Made by a program: the position numbers and the translations under genes
NCBI GenBank assembly: GCA_017506865.1
Contig: JAFCMP010000112.1
Location: 1,116,001 to 1,180,000, forward strand
From: Tribonema minus
Lineage: Eukaryota > Sar > Xanthophyceae > Tribonematales > Tribonemataceae
Length of the DNA: 64,000 bases
Reading direction: 5' to 3'
Shown here: piece after piece, positions 1 through 9,545 of the stretch
How the letters are laid out: each line of letters starts with the position of its first letter
Position numbering within the stretch: position 1 is the stretch's first letter
The notes under the pieces: generated by a model
What the model was told of the DNA's origin: nothing
What the model saw: the letters and a program-made list of their open reading frames with translations, nothing else
Database searches by the model: none

Positions 1-1419
1 CGCCGTGAACTGGCCGTCCATCTGGGCGCCCAGCCAAGCGATCACGTCGGCGTCGATGGAGATGAAGGCTGGGGAAAGGGGCGAGACCGGAAGCAATGTA
101 AACCGCTTTGGAGGATTCTCGCAGCCAGGCTCGCACCGATCCACCCACATCTGTTGCCGCAGAGCCTGAGCCTTCCAAACGAGAGATCCATATTCGCGTG
201 ACTCGGCCGTGTTGAGGGGCCCGTCTTCGTCGATCCACGAAGGCGGTGGCAGATGCTCGGTGAACGACCGCGCGGACTCCCGCACCTTCTCCTTGGTCTT
301 TGCGGATCGCAGGGCGGGCTGATCAGTATTGATGCCCGTCCATATATCCTGTCGTCGTGCGATGAACGCCTCATCCTCTTCTCGGTATCTGCTAAGCAGG
401 GGAAGTGTGTTGGCCGGAATCTTGGAGTGGTAGGCGAAGCGCTTGGCCGAAAATTTGGCCGGCGCGCGTGTCGGCTGTTTCTTAGGAGGTGGAGTGGCTC
501 CGCGCATACCGCTGAAGTCGTGCCTGTACAAGTCCATGTGATCGAAGACGGCGTCCACAGACTGGGGGGGTATGTCCTCTCCGCGACGAATGAGAAAGTC
601 CTCAATCTTCTCGTCTGCATGGCTGTCCTCATCCAGCGACGCTGCAACGTAGATGGCGTTGGATGCGTATGTGAGGAATGTGGAGAAGCCGTCCATCGCT
701 CTCAAATCCCAGATACAGCGCTCCAAATGGCACCGTATGTGAGCCTTTGCGCGCTCAGGGAATGAGCGTTTGAGGTGTTCTTTTGCCGCTGTCACCATCT
801 CGCCGCAAATGAAGTCTCGAGCACGCGGACAGAAGCCGTTGTTGATGATGGTCTGTGTCTCCACGTCGATCTGGTGCTGTTGTATGTACTCGTCCAGGAA
901 GGGGTCCACAAGAGGGGTGTGTGGTTTGCCTGCATGAAAAACGCAAGTAAAAATGAGGACGTGAGCGATCACGGTTTGCCTGCATGAAAAACGCAAGTAA
1001 AAATGAGGACGTGGGCGATCACGGCAAGCACATATTTGCTAATAAAAATGCAAACTAAATTCACATCACGTACCTGCAACTCTGCCGATCCTTGCAAAGA
1101 GCTGTTGGTACGCAGTCCGGTCGAAGAGGTAGGCACATCCTGGATCGTGCAGAGTCTTGACGTTCAGGTAAACTGTTACCAGATGCCTGAGAATTCCCAG
1201 GCAGTTGGACACATTCATGATGCGTGTCCGGAGCTCCTCCGTGTCAAACCCGCCCTCGCAATTGACGACTCTATCAAAAGAAGTCGTGATGGTCTTGGTG
1301 CGCTCCTTTTTCCCGGAGATAGCCGCAAATCCGTCCAGACAAGCGCGAGATGCCACATTGCCGGTGTCCTCCTTCTCTTCGTCGTCTCCTTTGTCGGCCT
1401 TTTTCTTCCGCTTGCTCAT
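1..1419 (-). CDS. Partial two-exon gene, unknown function
   Basis: Exon 1 is 1074-1419 and begins with a highly charged Lys/Asp/Glu stretch. Exon 2 is 1-929 and stays open to the window edge, giving at least 425 codons. The intron (930-1073, 144 bp) has donor GTACGT and acceptor TTTTTCATGCAG, and splicing joins the two frames exactly (GCA G|GC AAA). Neither exon gives a long protein alone, which is why this gene is easily missed. The middle of the protein has alternating charged and aromatic residues and a Pro-rich KKQPTRAP patch. I do not recognise the family. The basic N-terminus beside a transposase might suggest a transposon-encoded protein, but the C-terminal half lies outside the window. 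The start was set at the ATG before SKRKKK; an upstream GTG frame adds 16 unconvincing residues. Confidence 0.6.
923..1022. repeat. 50-bp tandem duplication spanning a 3' splice site
   Basis: Two copies of a 50-bp unit (923-972 and 973-1022) differ at one base. Each contains a complete polypyrimidine tract and CAG acceptor when read on the minus strand. Using the upstream acceptor adds 50 nt and breaks the frame; only the exon-proximal one keeps the protein open. Confidence 0.85.
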
Positions 1420-1670
1420 GCTTTCTGCAACACGAGCACCAAGAAAGAATGTTAAGGATGTATGCAAACTGCAGAGTTCACATTATCTGCAAACAAAAGT
1501 ACTTCTGATATGCGTCAATTTTTGTGTTTCACAGACACCGCATCAAGCTTCGCTCCTCAATACCTCATGTCCTTTCAACGTACCTGATCGATAGGTTTCT
1601 AAACTGCGCTCAGGTCAGCATCCGCAAGTTGGCACAGCGTAGGAGAGTGAATTATTTGCTCCTCTGCCAT

Positions 1671-1722
1671 CCCAATTTTATTAAATGATATAAATTTAAT
1701 TTTTAATTTAAATAAAATTGGG
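1671..1722. repeat. AT-rich inverted repeat
   Basis: The perfect 12-bp arms CCCAATTTTATT (1671-1682) and AATAAAATTGGG (1711-1722) flank a 28-bp AT-only core. The repeat lies between the two minus-strand genes, downstream of the transposase stop. It could be a terminator hairpin or a transposon-related end, but no matching repeat is visible on the other side of the transposase. Confidence 0.5.
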
Positions 1723-1796
1723 ATAATAAAGAAACACCGACAATAAAGTAAATGCCGAAAACGCCGAAAGGACCGTTTGACGATAAACACCGAGCA

Positions 1797-2864
1797 TCAA
1801 TTGAGGGTATGTAATATCCTTTTGAACGATCCAACCTGAAATCCCATCTCTTGGCAAACCTTCACAGTGTACATGACATTGAGAACGACTTCAAGTCGCC
1901 ACAGGAATGTGCTCATTTCCTTGCATTTTGGATCAACAGCTTTCTCATCTGACAGCGTGAGCATGGACAATGTATCGTACAGAATGCGAGCCTGGATTTC
2001 TTGTACGTACTTAGAGGGAGACATTGAGTGTGACACCTCCAGATTAAGGTCGGTCTTGAGACGCCTGAAGCTTGTTTCCACCCTCCATCGCAGAGCATAG
2101 AGCTTCTTGACCTCACTTGTGGTGCTCTCGAAGTTGGTGACACACATGTACTTGTGACCATCTATGAAGTACTTGTACATGAATACTTTGTCAGCAATTC
2201 CCTCGCACAAGACTCTCTGTCTCGTTCTAGAGCTATTGAAAAAGGTCTTGGCAGCCTTGAATGCATTACGTTTTAATCTGAATATCACCTTAAGACCTGT
2301 ATCACATGCGCTCTTCAGCAAAGCGTTTGAGTAGTAGCCTCTATCGAAAATGACCATGTCACCAGGGCGTGTCACTTGAAAGTGCTCTTGGGCTGATTTT
2401 CTCTCATTGAAATGTGCAGTTACAATAGAATCATAGCAAGTGCGCGTATTGACATCAAGCATTGAAGAGAGCATGCATACAGGCCTTACAGCCGGTCTGC
2501 TGACCGGCTTGTCATTCGTTCGTGATTTGTAACCATACTTCATGAAACAGGGATGCACATGCACCTTACTACCATCAATAGCAAATATTCGAGGATGATC
2601 TTGTTTCTGAATTAGCCTGTTCATGTCCTTGAAGACATCTGTGGGCAGCTTCTCTCGCGCTTTTCCAATCGCCTGTGCAGTGAATGAGCTGTTGTCAGCC
2701 TTGAGGATGTGCTCAAACCCACGTCTGTTGAGGGAGGCAGAACACAGTGCAGCAAAAACGGAGGCCGTGTTGATTTTGCGCTTTCTTTGTTGCCACAAAG
2801 TGTCGGTCGTTTTCATCATGTTGAACACTTTCGTGTAGAGTGCGTTGGGATTTTGGGCGTACAT
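1797..2864 (-). CDS. IS4-type DDE transposase
   Basis: This 355-residue protein has the layout of IS4-family DDE transposases. The first catalytic Asp is in AIDGSK (D97) and the second in IFDRGYYS (D174). The Glu lies in the signature Y-x(2)-RWRVE-x(2)-FRRLK (E263), followed by the hydrophobic helices usual for the family. All three catalytic residues and full length are kept, so it may be active. I could not find terminal inverted repeats or a target duplication around it, so either the element ends are degenerate or the gene has been domesticated. A GTG one codon upstream was rejected in favour of the ATG. Such transposases are bacterial-type and are occasionally found in giant viruses, which implies lateral acquisition. 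Confidence 0.85.
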   Translation of the reverse strand: MYAQNPNALYTKVFNMMKTTDTLWQQRKRKINTASVFAALCSASLNRRGFEHILKADNSSFTAQAIGKAREKLPTDVFKDMNRLIQKQDHPRIFAIDGSKVHVHPCFMKYGYKSRTNDKPVSRPAVRPVCMLSSMLDVNTRTCYDSIVTAHFNERKSAQEHFQVTRPGDMVIFDRGYYSNALLKSACDTGLKVIFRLKRNAFKAAKTFFNSSRTRQRVLCEGIADKVFMYKYFIDGHKYMCVTNFESTTSEVKKLYALRWRVETSFRRLKTDLNLEVSHSMSPSKYVQEIQARILYDTLSMLTLSDEKAVDPKCKEMSTFLWRLEVVLNVMYTVKVCQEMGFQVGSFKRILHTLN

Positions 2865-3068
2865 CACTGTGTGAATGTGTAATGTATGTCAAACATAATA
2901 TCGTCCTTAAGTTTCAGATTTCTAAAGTTTCCGCCATTGGTGGAAATGGAATCCATTGACTCCGATCGTCGCAAGCAGGCACGCAATTCAATAGAAGCAA
3001 TGGATATAGGGCAGACACGCACACAATGCAGGCACGGATCCGCAAGTCACAAAATTGAGTCACTGCAT

Positions 3069-4253
3069 TCATTTGCCGCCATAGATGAGGTGCCACGAGC
3101 CATACGGTGCGTCTGCCGCGTTCGATATCAACGCCGGACTCAGAGTCTCTCGTGTGCGCTTACTATCCATCGACACATTCACCATGTTCCGCCATACGAC
3201 CCGGTACACGTCGCCCCTGATACGACTCTCTACCTTGCCGTAAAACCTTTGCGGCGATCGCTTGCCACTCTCAACCTTCTCGCCTTGCCACACAATGCAC
3301 TTGCCGACCAGGTCCGCATCCGACTTGCACTGACGAGTACGCTTGCGCGCTACGTTGGGCTCTTCGGACTCAATCTTGCACTTGCGAGCTGCTTTGGGCT
3401 CATTCGACTCAGCTTTTCTCTTGCGAGCTACCTTGGGCTCCTCGGACTCAGATAGAGAGGGCTCACACAACGCTTGCATCTTAGGCATTGAAGCACCATT
3501 GGCCTCGCGTACGAGATACGCCGTCACTCTCATCGCCGGGTGATATGATTGGCTCATTCTGTATCCGTTGGCGAGGGCCGACTCGAAGACTGTGCGCACG
3601 AGCTTCTCTTGTCGGGTCTCAGTAGAATTGCGCTGGGAAAACGTGGTGGCCAGGATTGCAGGGGTGCTCAAAAGCTTTCGCCCGAACAGATGCTTGATAT
3701 CGCGCAGCGGTTGCGTCATGGAGTTGCCGCCGGTGGTGCACATGTAGTCCAGGAACACCACGTCGTACTTGTGCGGTGTCCTCTCGATCAGCTCGCCTAC
3801 CGTATCACCGGTCACGTTGACGCCAGGGAAAGCGTCGCGGATGGCACCGCAAACTCTCACACAGGGATTGGGCACGTGCATGAGGCTCTCACAGACCCCC
3901 TGCCTCTTGAAAGCGGTGATGGTGTTGAACTCCGCACTCTCCAGAGCAAGCACTCTCGCTGACGCCCCAGTTTTTGGCTTGATGAAAGTTTCGAAGATTT
4001 CGGACGCGAGCACGTGGTTGATCCATGTCTTGAACGTCTTGTTGCGACGAGCCTCGAATGCGTGCGCCGCCAGAGCGTCGTTGCGCGATCGTGTGCCAAC
4101 AGATGCGGAAATGGAGGGATTTGTCTTTGTTGTGATCGATCTGGAGTCCTTGACCACCACTACCCCCCTCTTGAACATCACCGAGTCTCGGATGATCTTG
4201 GACAGCTTGCCAAACAGCGGGACAGTATTGGCTCTCATTGCACAACTTCGCAT
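3069..4253 (-). CDS. Methyltransferase-like protein with repeat linker
   Basis: The 394-residue protein has two parts. The N-terminal 250 residues look like a Rossmann methyltransferase: a glycine-poor first strand (RVLALESAEFNT) that would bind S-adenosylmethionine, and a later strand YDVVFLDYMCTTGG in the position of the catalytic motif IV. A linker follows with three degenerate 14-16-residue repeats of the type SEEPKVARKRK, giving alternating acid and base clusters like a nuclear localisation or nucleic-acid binding segment. The last 80 residues form a compact region (W/Y-rich, ending SWHLIYGGK), possibly a small barrel. The substrate is unknown. Only the methyltransferase fold is suggested, and with moderate certainty. 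Confidence 0.5.
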   Translation of the reverse strand: MRSCAMRANTVPLFGKLSKIIRDSVMFKRGVVVVKDSRSITTKTNPSISASVGTRSRNDALAAHAFEARRNKTFKTWINHVLASEIFETFIKPKTGASARVLALESAEFNTITAFKRQGVCESLMHVPNPCVRVCGAIRDAFPGVNVTGDTVGELIERTPHKYDVVFLDYMCTTGGNSMTQPLRDIKHLFGRKLLSTPAILATTFSQRNSTETRQEKLVRTVFESALANGYRMSQSYHPAMRVTAYLVREANGASMPKMQALCEPSLSESEEPKVARKRKAESNEPKAARKCKIESEEPNVARKRTRQCKSDADLVGKCIVWQGEKVESGKRSPQRFYGKVESRIRGDVYRVVWRNMVNVSMDSKRTRETLSPALISNAADAPYGSWHLIYGGK

Positions 4254-4495
4254 GCAAGCGCAAAGCGCTTAGTGTTGTGTTGAGTGACACTTGAACGCTG
4301 CTCAAGGCGCCGCTTAATCAATTGCCGATGCATTTTTTAATATTTATTTAACATTTTCTTTAATTGAATTAAAATTACAGTGTCTCTGTCATGCCTTCCT
4401 GTTGCTCAATTGATGTGAAATTGTGCAGCTTCACTGAATGGTCAAGTCCGACATACCTCGCATTTTTTTTGTTGCATGATGGTAACAATACCACC

Positions 4496-4687
4496 ATGGC
4501 ATCCCCTCGCAAGTCACCTCACCACAAGAGAAAGTCGCCTAAGAAGAAGGCGGCAAAGTCCAAGTCTGCCAAGGCGCCCAGGAAGCCAACTGCATGGGAC
4601 GTGCTCGTGAAGAAAGTGCGCGCAGAGAACCCGAAGATGTCATTTGCCGATGCTCTAAAGCACGCCAGCTCCATCTACAAGCGTTGA
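4496..4687 (+). CDS. Small basic DNA-binding-like protein
   Basis: This 63-residue protein starts at ACCACCATGG. The first half is Lys/Ser/Pro/Arg-rich with SP(R/H)K-type repeats, like histone tails or viral DNA-condensing proteins. The second half carries W-D-V-L-V-K-K-V and the ending FADALKHASSIYKR. That motif (short helix with ALKxAS-x-Y) recurs in small basic proteins of phycodnaviruses, iridoviruses and relatives. A role in packing virion DNA is inferred. An in-frame ATG 35 codons upstream gives a Cys-rich extension that looks non-coding. Confidence 0.6.
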   Translation: MASPRKSPHHKRKSPKKKAAKSKSAKAPRKPTAWDVLVKKVRAENPKMSFADALKHASSIYKR

Positions 4688-4746
4688 AAATCCGTTGGGC
4701 CAACTGAATCGACACAACTTTTAAATGTTTGTCACCTTTTAATAAA

Positions 4747-5652
4747 ATGAGTAGCACACAATACGCAGATGATATGATTGAGCAGCTTGTCAAGGTGAAA
4801 TCCGAGCCACCTACGAAATTTGTAGATCTGAAGGAAGCCGACATTTTCAAACTTTGCTCAGACGTTCGTCAGATATTCTTAGCCCAGCCGATGCTCTTGG
4901 AGCTGACAGCACCAGTCAAAATTTGCGGTGACATCCACGGGCAGTACTCGGACCTACTGCGCCTGTTTTCGTATGGGGGCTTTCCTCCCGAGTCAAACTA
5001 CCTGTTTCTGGGTGATTACGTTGATCGAGGGTCGCAAAATCTTGAGACAATATGCCTGCTGTTTGCGTATAAAGTCAAGTACCCTAACAATTTCTTACTG
5101 CTGCGTGGAAACCATGAGGACTCATCGATTAACCGATTGTACGGGTTTTACGACGAGTGCAAGAGGCGGTTCAGCGTCAAACTGTGGAAGACTTTTTGTG
5201 GCGTCTTTGACTGCATGCCCATATCTGCGCTAGTAGAAGACAAAGTCCTATGCATGCACGGAGGCATATCGCCGTATCTCAAGAAGATTAGAGATATCAA
5301 TGCCATAAGACGACCATGCGCTGTGCCTGAGGATGGCTTGATGTGCGACATACTCTGGAGCGACCCTGACAAGGATGTGAGCGGATGGGGTGAAAATGAT
5401 CGGGGCGCGTCATTCACATTCGGCGAAGATGTTGTGATTGACTTTACGAGCAAGCACAATTTAGACTTGATTTGCAGGGCACACCAAGTTGTGGAGGACG
5501 GGTACGAGTTCTTTGCAAAGCGCCATCTGGTTACAGTGTTTTCGGCGCCCAACTATTGCAACGAGTTTGAGAACGCGGGTGCAATGATGACTGTAGGTGA
5601 AGACTTGATGTGCTCGTTCATGATATTACAGCCTCAAGTGAAACCGAGCTAG
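4747..5652 (+). CDS. PP1-type serine/threonine protein phosphatase
   Basis: This 301-residue protein is a full-length PPP-family phosphatase that removes phosphate from Ser/Thr of proteins. The metal-binding signatures are all present: GDIHGQ (D62, H64), GDYVDRG (D90), RGNHE (N122, H123), MHGGI and CRAHQ. The C-terminal [16 protein letters not shown] and the ending CSFMILQPQ match the PP1 branch rather than PP2A. The catalytic core is intact but the PP1 regulatory tail is missing. The gene starts at AATAAAATG; an upstream in-frame ATG adds only six residues. It is a eukaryotic-type gene, presumably host-derived, that could reset host signalling or the phosphorylation of viral proteins. Confidence 0.93.
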   Translation: MSSTQYADDMIEQLVKVKSEPPTKFVDLKEADIFKLCSDVRQIFLAQPMLLELTAPVKICGDIHGQYSDLLRLFSYGGFPPESNYLFLGDYVDRGSQNLETICLLFAYKVKYPNNFLLLRGNHEDSSINRLYGFYDECKRRFSVKLWKTFCGVFDCMPISALVEDKVLCMHGGISPYLKKIRDINAIRRPCAVPEDGLMCDILWSDPDKDVSGWGENDRGASFTFGEDVVIDFTSKHNLDLICRAHQVVEDGYEFFAKRHLVTVFSAPNYCNEFENAGAMMTVGEDLMCSFMILQPQVKPS

Positions 5653-5766
5653 AAGTTGCGCCTGTGCACACACAAAAATAACGCATTTAAAATTGTTTTA
5701 ATATCGAATAATGTTTTATAAAGTAACTGCATATCACAGTGCTTGGCATTTTCGCACTTGCGCACA

Positions 5767-6519
5767 ATGGATCAACAGGTGATGAGCATCATGCTTGATG
5801 CTAATCTCTTAGAACATGTACAGCAGCAGTGGTACCCGACAACAGGCGTCGTTTGCACAGACTGGCACAAGGCTCACTTACGCGACGGGCTTCCGCTAGT
5901 GGCTCTTCCAGATGACACGTATGAGCTCAAGGACGCTTTACAACAGGGAATGCCGTTCACTTCAGCTGCCATTGTGCATGTGTGCCGCCAGGAACGCATG
6001 AAATCGCTTTGCTCAGTCAAAGATGTACTCTACAACTTCGAAGACGTTGAGCGGCTTCTTACTGAATTTGCGGACATCAAAGACTCCAAGTGTGCTCCGC
6101 TGTTTGAGGAGTACTGGTACCACTATATATTTTACACAGAGGACATCAAGTACAGCGCGCTCAGCACTTTGGACTATTTGTTGAATGAGCACAAGGAGCG
6201 AGTTCTTGAACACGACATATTCTTCATCGCTCGCGCCGTCGCACGCATACCCGCCATCGACACGCTGGACACTGTGGTGTGTTACTTTCGCTGGGCGTCG
6301 TGTCACGACGAGTCGCACTTCAACGCCAACAACGATCTGGCGGACTGCGATTGTGACGATGACAGGATCCGCACCATCTTTGCGCAGGCCATACTGGACA
6401 CTGAGTGCGAGGATGAGGAGATGCTAGAGTGGGCGTACGATGTGTTATACTTTGATGAAGACGATGAGGACGGTGAAGATGATGGCGATGAACAAGACAA
6501 TGACGATATGGACACATGA
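5767..6519 (+). CDS. Unknown protein with acidic tail
   Basis: The protein has 250 residues with no recognised domain. The body is helical-looking with regularly spaced Leu/Tyr/Trp and many His/Cys (for example a CDWH... and HVCRQE segment). The last 25 residues are almost only Asp, Glu and Gly. Such tails often serve as histone or DNA mimics or keep proteins soluble. It lies head-to-tail after the PP1 gene with an AT-rich spacer of about 110 bp. The start was chosen at CACAATGG, eight codons below another in-frame ATG. Confidence 0.65.
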   Translation: MDQQVMSIMLDANLLEHVQQQWYPTTGVVCTDWHKAHLRDGLPLVALPDDTYELKDALQQGMPFTSAAIVHVCRQERMKSLCSVKDVLYNFEDVERLLTEFADIKDSKCAPLFEEYWYHYIFYTEDIKYSALSTLDYLLNEHKERVLEHDIFFIARAVARIPAIDTLDTVVCYFRWASCHDESHFNANNDLADCDCDDDRIRTIFAQAILDTECEDEEMLEWAYDVLYFDEDDEDGEDDGDEQDNDDMDT

Positions 6520-6622
6520 TGTCTGCAATGTTGACTATCAAATTGACAAGGGTTTCCACACACACCTCATGTGTTTTAATGCTTGCGATGATCGCGAAAT
6601 GTTCGTGGCTTGACGCCTCTGC

Positions 6623-6634
6623 AAAAAAATGTTG
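6623..6634 (+). promoter_or_regulatory. Candidate late promoter, AAAAAAATGTTG
   Basis: This is an exact 12-bp match to the motif shared by many genes in the window. It ends 19 bp before the ATG at 6654. Confidence 0.55.
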
Positions 6635-6653
6635 CATTCACAGCAGTATCACA

Positions 6654-6821
6654 ATGCTAGCGCGTTTTTGCCGAGGTATCAAAAGGGCCGCTCAGCGACC
6701 GCCGCTACCAGTGCCACCGGTGGGCTACAAGTATGAGATAATTAACGAATATGTGATCATTAAGGTCCCCGATGCAGGCCCGAAAAAAATTGAAGCATCG
6801 AAAAAAAAAGACAACAAATAG
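6654..6821 (+). CDS. Small proline- and lysine-rich protein
   Basis: A 55-codon frame. The protein starts MLARFCRGIKRAAQ, has a PPLPVPPVGYKYE segment and ends in a Lys-rich tail. It is preceded at the right distance by an AAAAAAATGTTG motif, which supports the downstream ATG over longer in-frame starts. No family is recognised; a small virion protein is possible. Confidence 0.5.
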   Translation: MLARFCRGIKRAAQRPPLPVPPVGYKYEIINEYVIIKVPDAGPKKIEASKKKDNK

Positions 6822-6886
6822 AAATTAAATCATGAATTAAATTATATTTGATGAGCTGCCCTGTGGCTGCGTACAAAATTTAAGCT

Positions 6887-7327
6887 ATGGACACAGCATC
6901 AAGTGATGGGGTGGCGGCCACGGATGCAGAGTCAAGCGAATCTGTTGCGACAAAAGAGACCATGGCTACAGCACACACAAGTGATGTGACAGACGCAGCG
7001 CTTGCATCGATGGATTCAATTGGCGCCATTGATGAAATTGACATGCCGGATCTCCCGATCTTCCGTGTCCTGGCATCCACTGCGCCAAACCAGAACACGG
7101 ATGCATGGCTCGAGTGGCGCAAGAAAAAACTGACGGCCTCCGACTGCCCCAAAATCATCAGCAACGCCGTCAAATCCCGTGAGAGGCTGCTCAACGAGCC
7201 ATCACCAGCCAGGGAAAACCGTGTACGAGAACTTGTCCGCCATCGTGACTACCCGAACCTCGCAGCGAGCCTCGATGGAGCCACAACGTGCGGCCGTATT
7301 TCTACAAATACTCAAGGCGCTGATTGA
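6887..7327 (+). pseudogene. Decayed YqaJ-type nuclease copy
   Basis: The frame parallels the intact gene at 8636-9307: NTDAWLEWRKKKLTASD, then KIISNAVKSRERLL, then YPNLAASLDG. About 45 residues holding the GHDHE block are missing, and a piece matching the following strand (VYENLSAIV) appears only in another frame, so there is at least one deletion and one frameshift. The frame ends soon after SLDGATTCG, without the E-x-K catalytic motif. The 3' end overlaps the HNH gene on the other strand. The first 60 residues are a low-complexity Ala/Thr/Asp region absent from the intact copy. Confidence 0.7.
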
Positions 7328-8474
7328 CGGCCTCGATCCAGCGAGCTGCAACAAACGGGATCGGACCCTGTTTTGTGCTCTCGTTTTCAGATGAAACCCG
7401 ACGGTAGTCCTTCTCCGAAAGATTACATGACTGACATACCATTCGCACATTGTCCATGTCGTAGAAAGGGTTGGAGTTGTCGATGCGATCGGGCGAGGCC
7501 TGATTTGGTCTTCCTGAAAACCGTAGCTTACCATGGGTATCGCCATAGTACAACTCGGAACCACACAATGCGCAGTTCGGGCAGTACTTCTTCTTGAAAA
7601 TCAAAACCTTTTGAAAGTGTTTGTTCCATTCCTTCTGGTCTTTTGTCTTGAACCGCACGAGCTGAGCATCTTCGACAGGTGTCCTCCGCTTCTTCTTGGC
7701 CAGTTTGGCAATCATCTTCTTCAAGCTTTGTGATGTACTCCCTCCAGTGGTTGAAAGCCAGTTGTGCTGGCTGACCCGTTCACGGACAACAGCGTCATGT
7801 TTCACTGCCGTGTTATGCTCTTTGGCCACAATCTTTAAGATTTGGTGGTCCGCCGAGTATCCCAAATTGTCAAACATCCGATCCGGCGAGATTGAGTGTT
7901 CACCATATGTCCGTAGAATGATGTTACAGTTGGGCCTGCCACATGCGCACAAACTCGAATTTTTAAGGCGAATCAAAGCATCCCGAAGCTTGATCAACGC
8001 CGCTTTCTCGTCAAAAGTGTGGGTCCGCTGTTTTGAATTCTTTCTCATGTTCATCACCCTGAGACTGAGCATGTACTTCTCCGCTGGCTTCTGATTCCAT
8101 CTTCCACATAACCAAACTGTAATGTGGCCGGAGATTGGTTCGGGTTCCTCATCTAATTCTACAGCTCGTTTGTTGACGTGTGTAGGCTCCATCTCTTTTT
8201 CGAGAGACAACATCTGTCTTCTTCCAATGTTCACACAGCCGTTCCCTATCTGTCGAGCTCTAGTGCTGAAATATGTGCTCTTGACATAGTTGACGACAAT
8301 GTGGTGGCCATAGACTTTTGTGTCCTTGATGTTGACATCGTCTTGGAATATTTGGGCAGCTCTGGACATAGCTTCCGTGGTCGAATCACATGTGACGAGG
8401 ATGGCCTGTGTGCTATCCCCGAGATTCGAGATGACATCGTCGAATGTTTTAGGTCCCTGTTTCTGTCTGGACAT
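7302..8474 (-). CDS. HNH-type endonuclease-like protein
   Basis: This 390-residue protein has a C-terminal zinc-binding nuclease module: CPNCALCGSELYY, then SPDRIDNSNPFYDMDNVRMVCQSCN. The pattern (two Cys pairs around an S-x-DRID core and an N-x-R-x-VC-x2-CN finish) is that of HNH/McrA-like nucleases common in giant viruses. A second Cys cluster (CACGRPNC) sits mid-protein. The N-terminal half has no recognised domain. The gene sits between two inverted YqaJ-type copies, as expected for a nuclease gene that moved into the locus. A homing or recombination role is inferred. Confidence 0.65.
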   Translation of the reverse strand: MSRQKQGPKTFDDVISNLGDSTQAILVTCDSTTEAMSRAAQIFQDDVNIKDTKVYGHHIVVNYVKSTYFSTRARQIGNGCVNIGRRQMLSLEKEMEPTHVNKRAVELDEEPEPISGHITVWLCGRWNQKPAEKYMLSLRVMNMRKNSKQRTHTFDEKAALIKLRDALIRLKNSSLCACGRPNCNIILRTYGEHSISPDRMFDNLGYSADHQILKIVAKEHNTAVKHDAVVRERVSQHNWLSTTGGSTSQSLKKMIAKLAKKKRRTPVEDAQLVRFKTKDQKEWNKHFQKVLIFKKKYCPNCALCGSELYYGDTHGKLRFSGRPNQASPDRIDNSNPFYDMDNVRMVCQSCNLSEKDYRRVSSENESTKQGPIPFVAARWIEAVNQRLEYL

Positions 8475-8635
8475 TTCAGCCTGGTGAGACCTTGATGGAC
8501 GTGGCGACCTCCAGTCAGTTGTACCTTAGTGTCAACATTTTATTTTCAGGCAAACAAACACAAACTCACAGTTGTTGCAAGTGTTGTTTTACAGTTGCAA
8601 AGCCTGATTTGCATTTGCATTTATTATGAGCGCTC

Positions 8636-9307
8636 TCAAAGTTCAGACAATACGATAGCAGGCCTCTCCGGTGGCAGCTGCGAAGAGAATTCCAAAAACT
8701 TTGGGAGGTTGGTATCCCACCACTTCTGGTCGAAGTCAATTTCGAAGATGTCCATCACCCCAGGCCGGTTCAGATAATAATAAACCAAGTGGGTCTTCTG
8801 CGTCTTCGAACACGCCATCTGGAAGAAAACCTGATACAAATGGATAGGTTTCGGCTTCTTGTGCTGCTGCATTCGGTCCTGAAGACACTTAATCTCAATG
8901 TTCACGCCTCCGGTCGTGACGCCGTCCAGGGATGCTGCCAGCTGAGGGTAATCTGGATGACAAATCGGACTCAGATCCGTTATGACCTTGACGTTCTTTG
9001 CTCTCTCGTAGGCACGCACGGCGTCATTCTCGTGGTCGTGACCAGCCCTGGTGAATTCGTTGCCCTGCCAGGGCTGCTCCAACCCCCATTTCTCCCTCAG
9101 CAAGCGCTCTCTGCCCTTGACGGCGTTCCCTATGATCTTGGGGGCGTCGGAGGCGGTGAGACGATGCATCCTCCACTGTATCCACGCGTCAGTGTTCTGA
9201 GGAGGGGCGGTCGACGACATGATGTGGTGCAGAGCCTCATCTCCGACGCACATGTTTGCGTCCAGTTCGTCCAGCATGGACTCCATTGCATTCTGTACTT
9301 TGTCCAT
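8636..9307 (-). CDS. YqaJ-type viral recombination nuclease
   Basis: This 223-residue protein resembles the lambda exonuclease/YqaJ family, which degrades one DNA strand during recombination or concatemer processing. Visible motifs are W-x(2)-R-x(5)-TASD (51-54), an acidic GHDHE (89-93), the metal-binding Asp in SLDG (D128) and the E-x-K in IEIK (138-140). It ends with a Phe/Trp-rich segment and DF-x-K-WWDTNLP, as in phage and NCLDV members. The length is typical. The start is the ATG giving MDKVQ; a longer frame adds ten residues. Confidence 0.8.
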   Translation of the reverse strand: MDKVQNAMESMLDELDANMCVGDEALHHIMSSTAPPQNTDAWIQWRMHRLTASDAPKIIGNAVKGRERLLREKWGLEQPWQGNEFTRAGHDHENDAVRAYERAKNVKVITDLSPICHPDYPQLAASLDGVTTGGVNIEIKCLQDRMQQHKKPKPIHLYQVFFQMACSKTQKTHLVYYYLNRPGVMDIFEIDFDQKWWDTNLPKFLEFSSQLPPERPAIVLSEL

Positions 9308-9545
9308 TGGTGAAATTGTAAGAGGGTATATGCGCAAGTGATGGTAATGAATATGTCTAATTTCTCAAGTAAATTATTACAATTTTTTTTCTTTTTTTTT
9401 GTTTTTTTACATTGTAAAATCTTACATGTACTCGAGACTCGTGCCTGGTGACTCTCCCTGTGCCCAACTACGACCACAAATGGTTTATGACCAATCTGCC
9501 CAAGTTTGCGCATCAGCTAGATGCTCCTGAGTGCGAGTGCGATAT

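Noticed and set aside
253-765. 170-residue plus-strand frame
   Set aside because: Antisense shadow of exon 2 of the spliced minus-strand gene, which has far better composition.
1599-1790. 63-residue frame in the AT-rich spacer
   Set aside because: Phe/Ile/Lys-rich low-complexity translation of AT-rich DNA.
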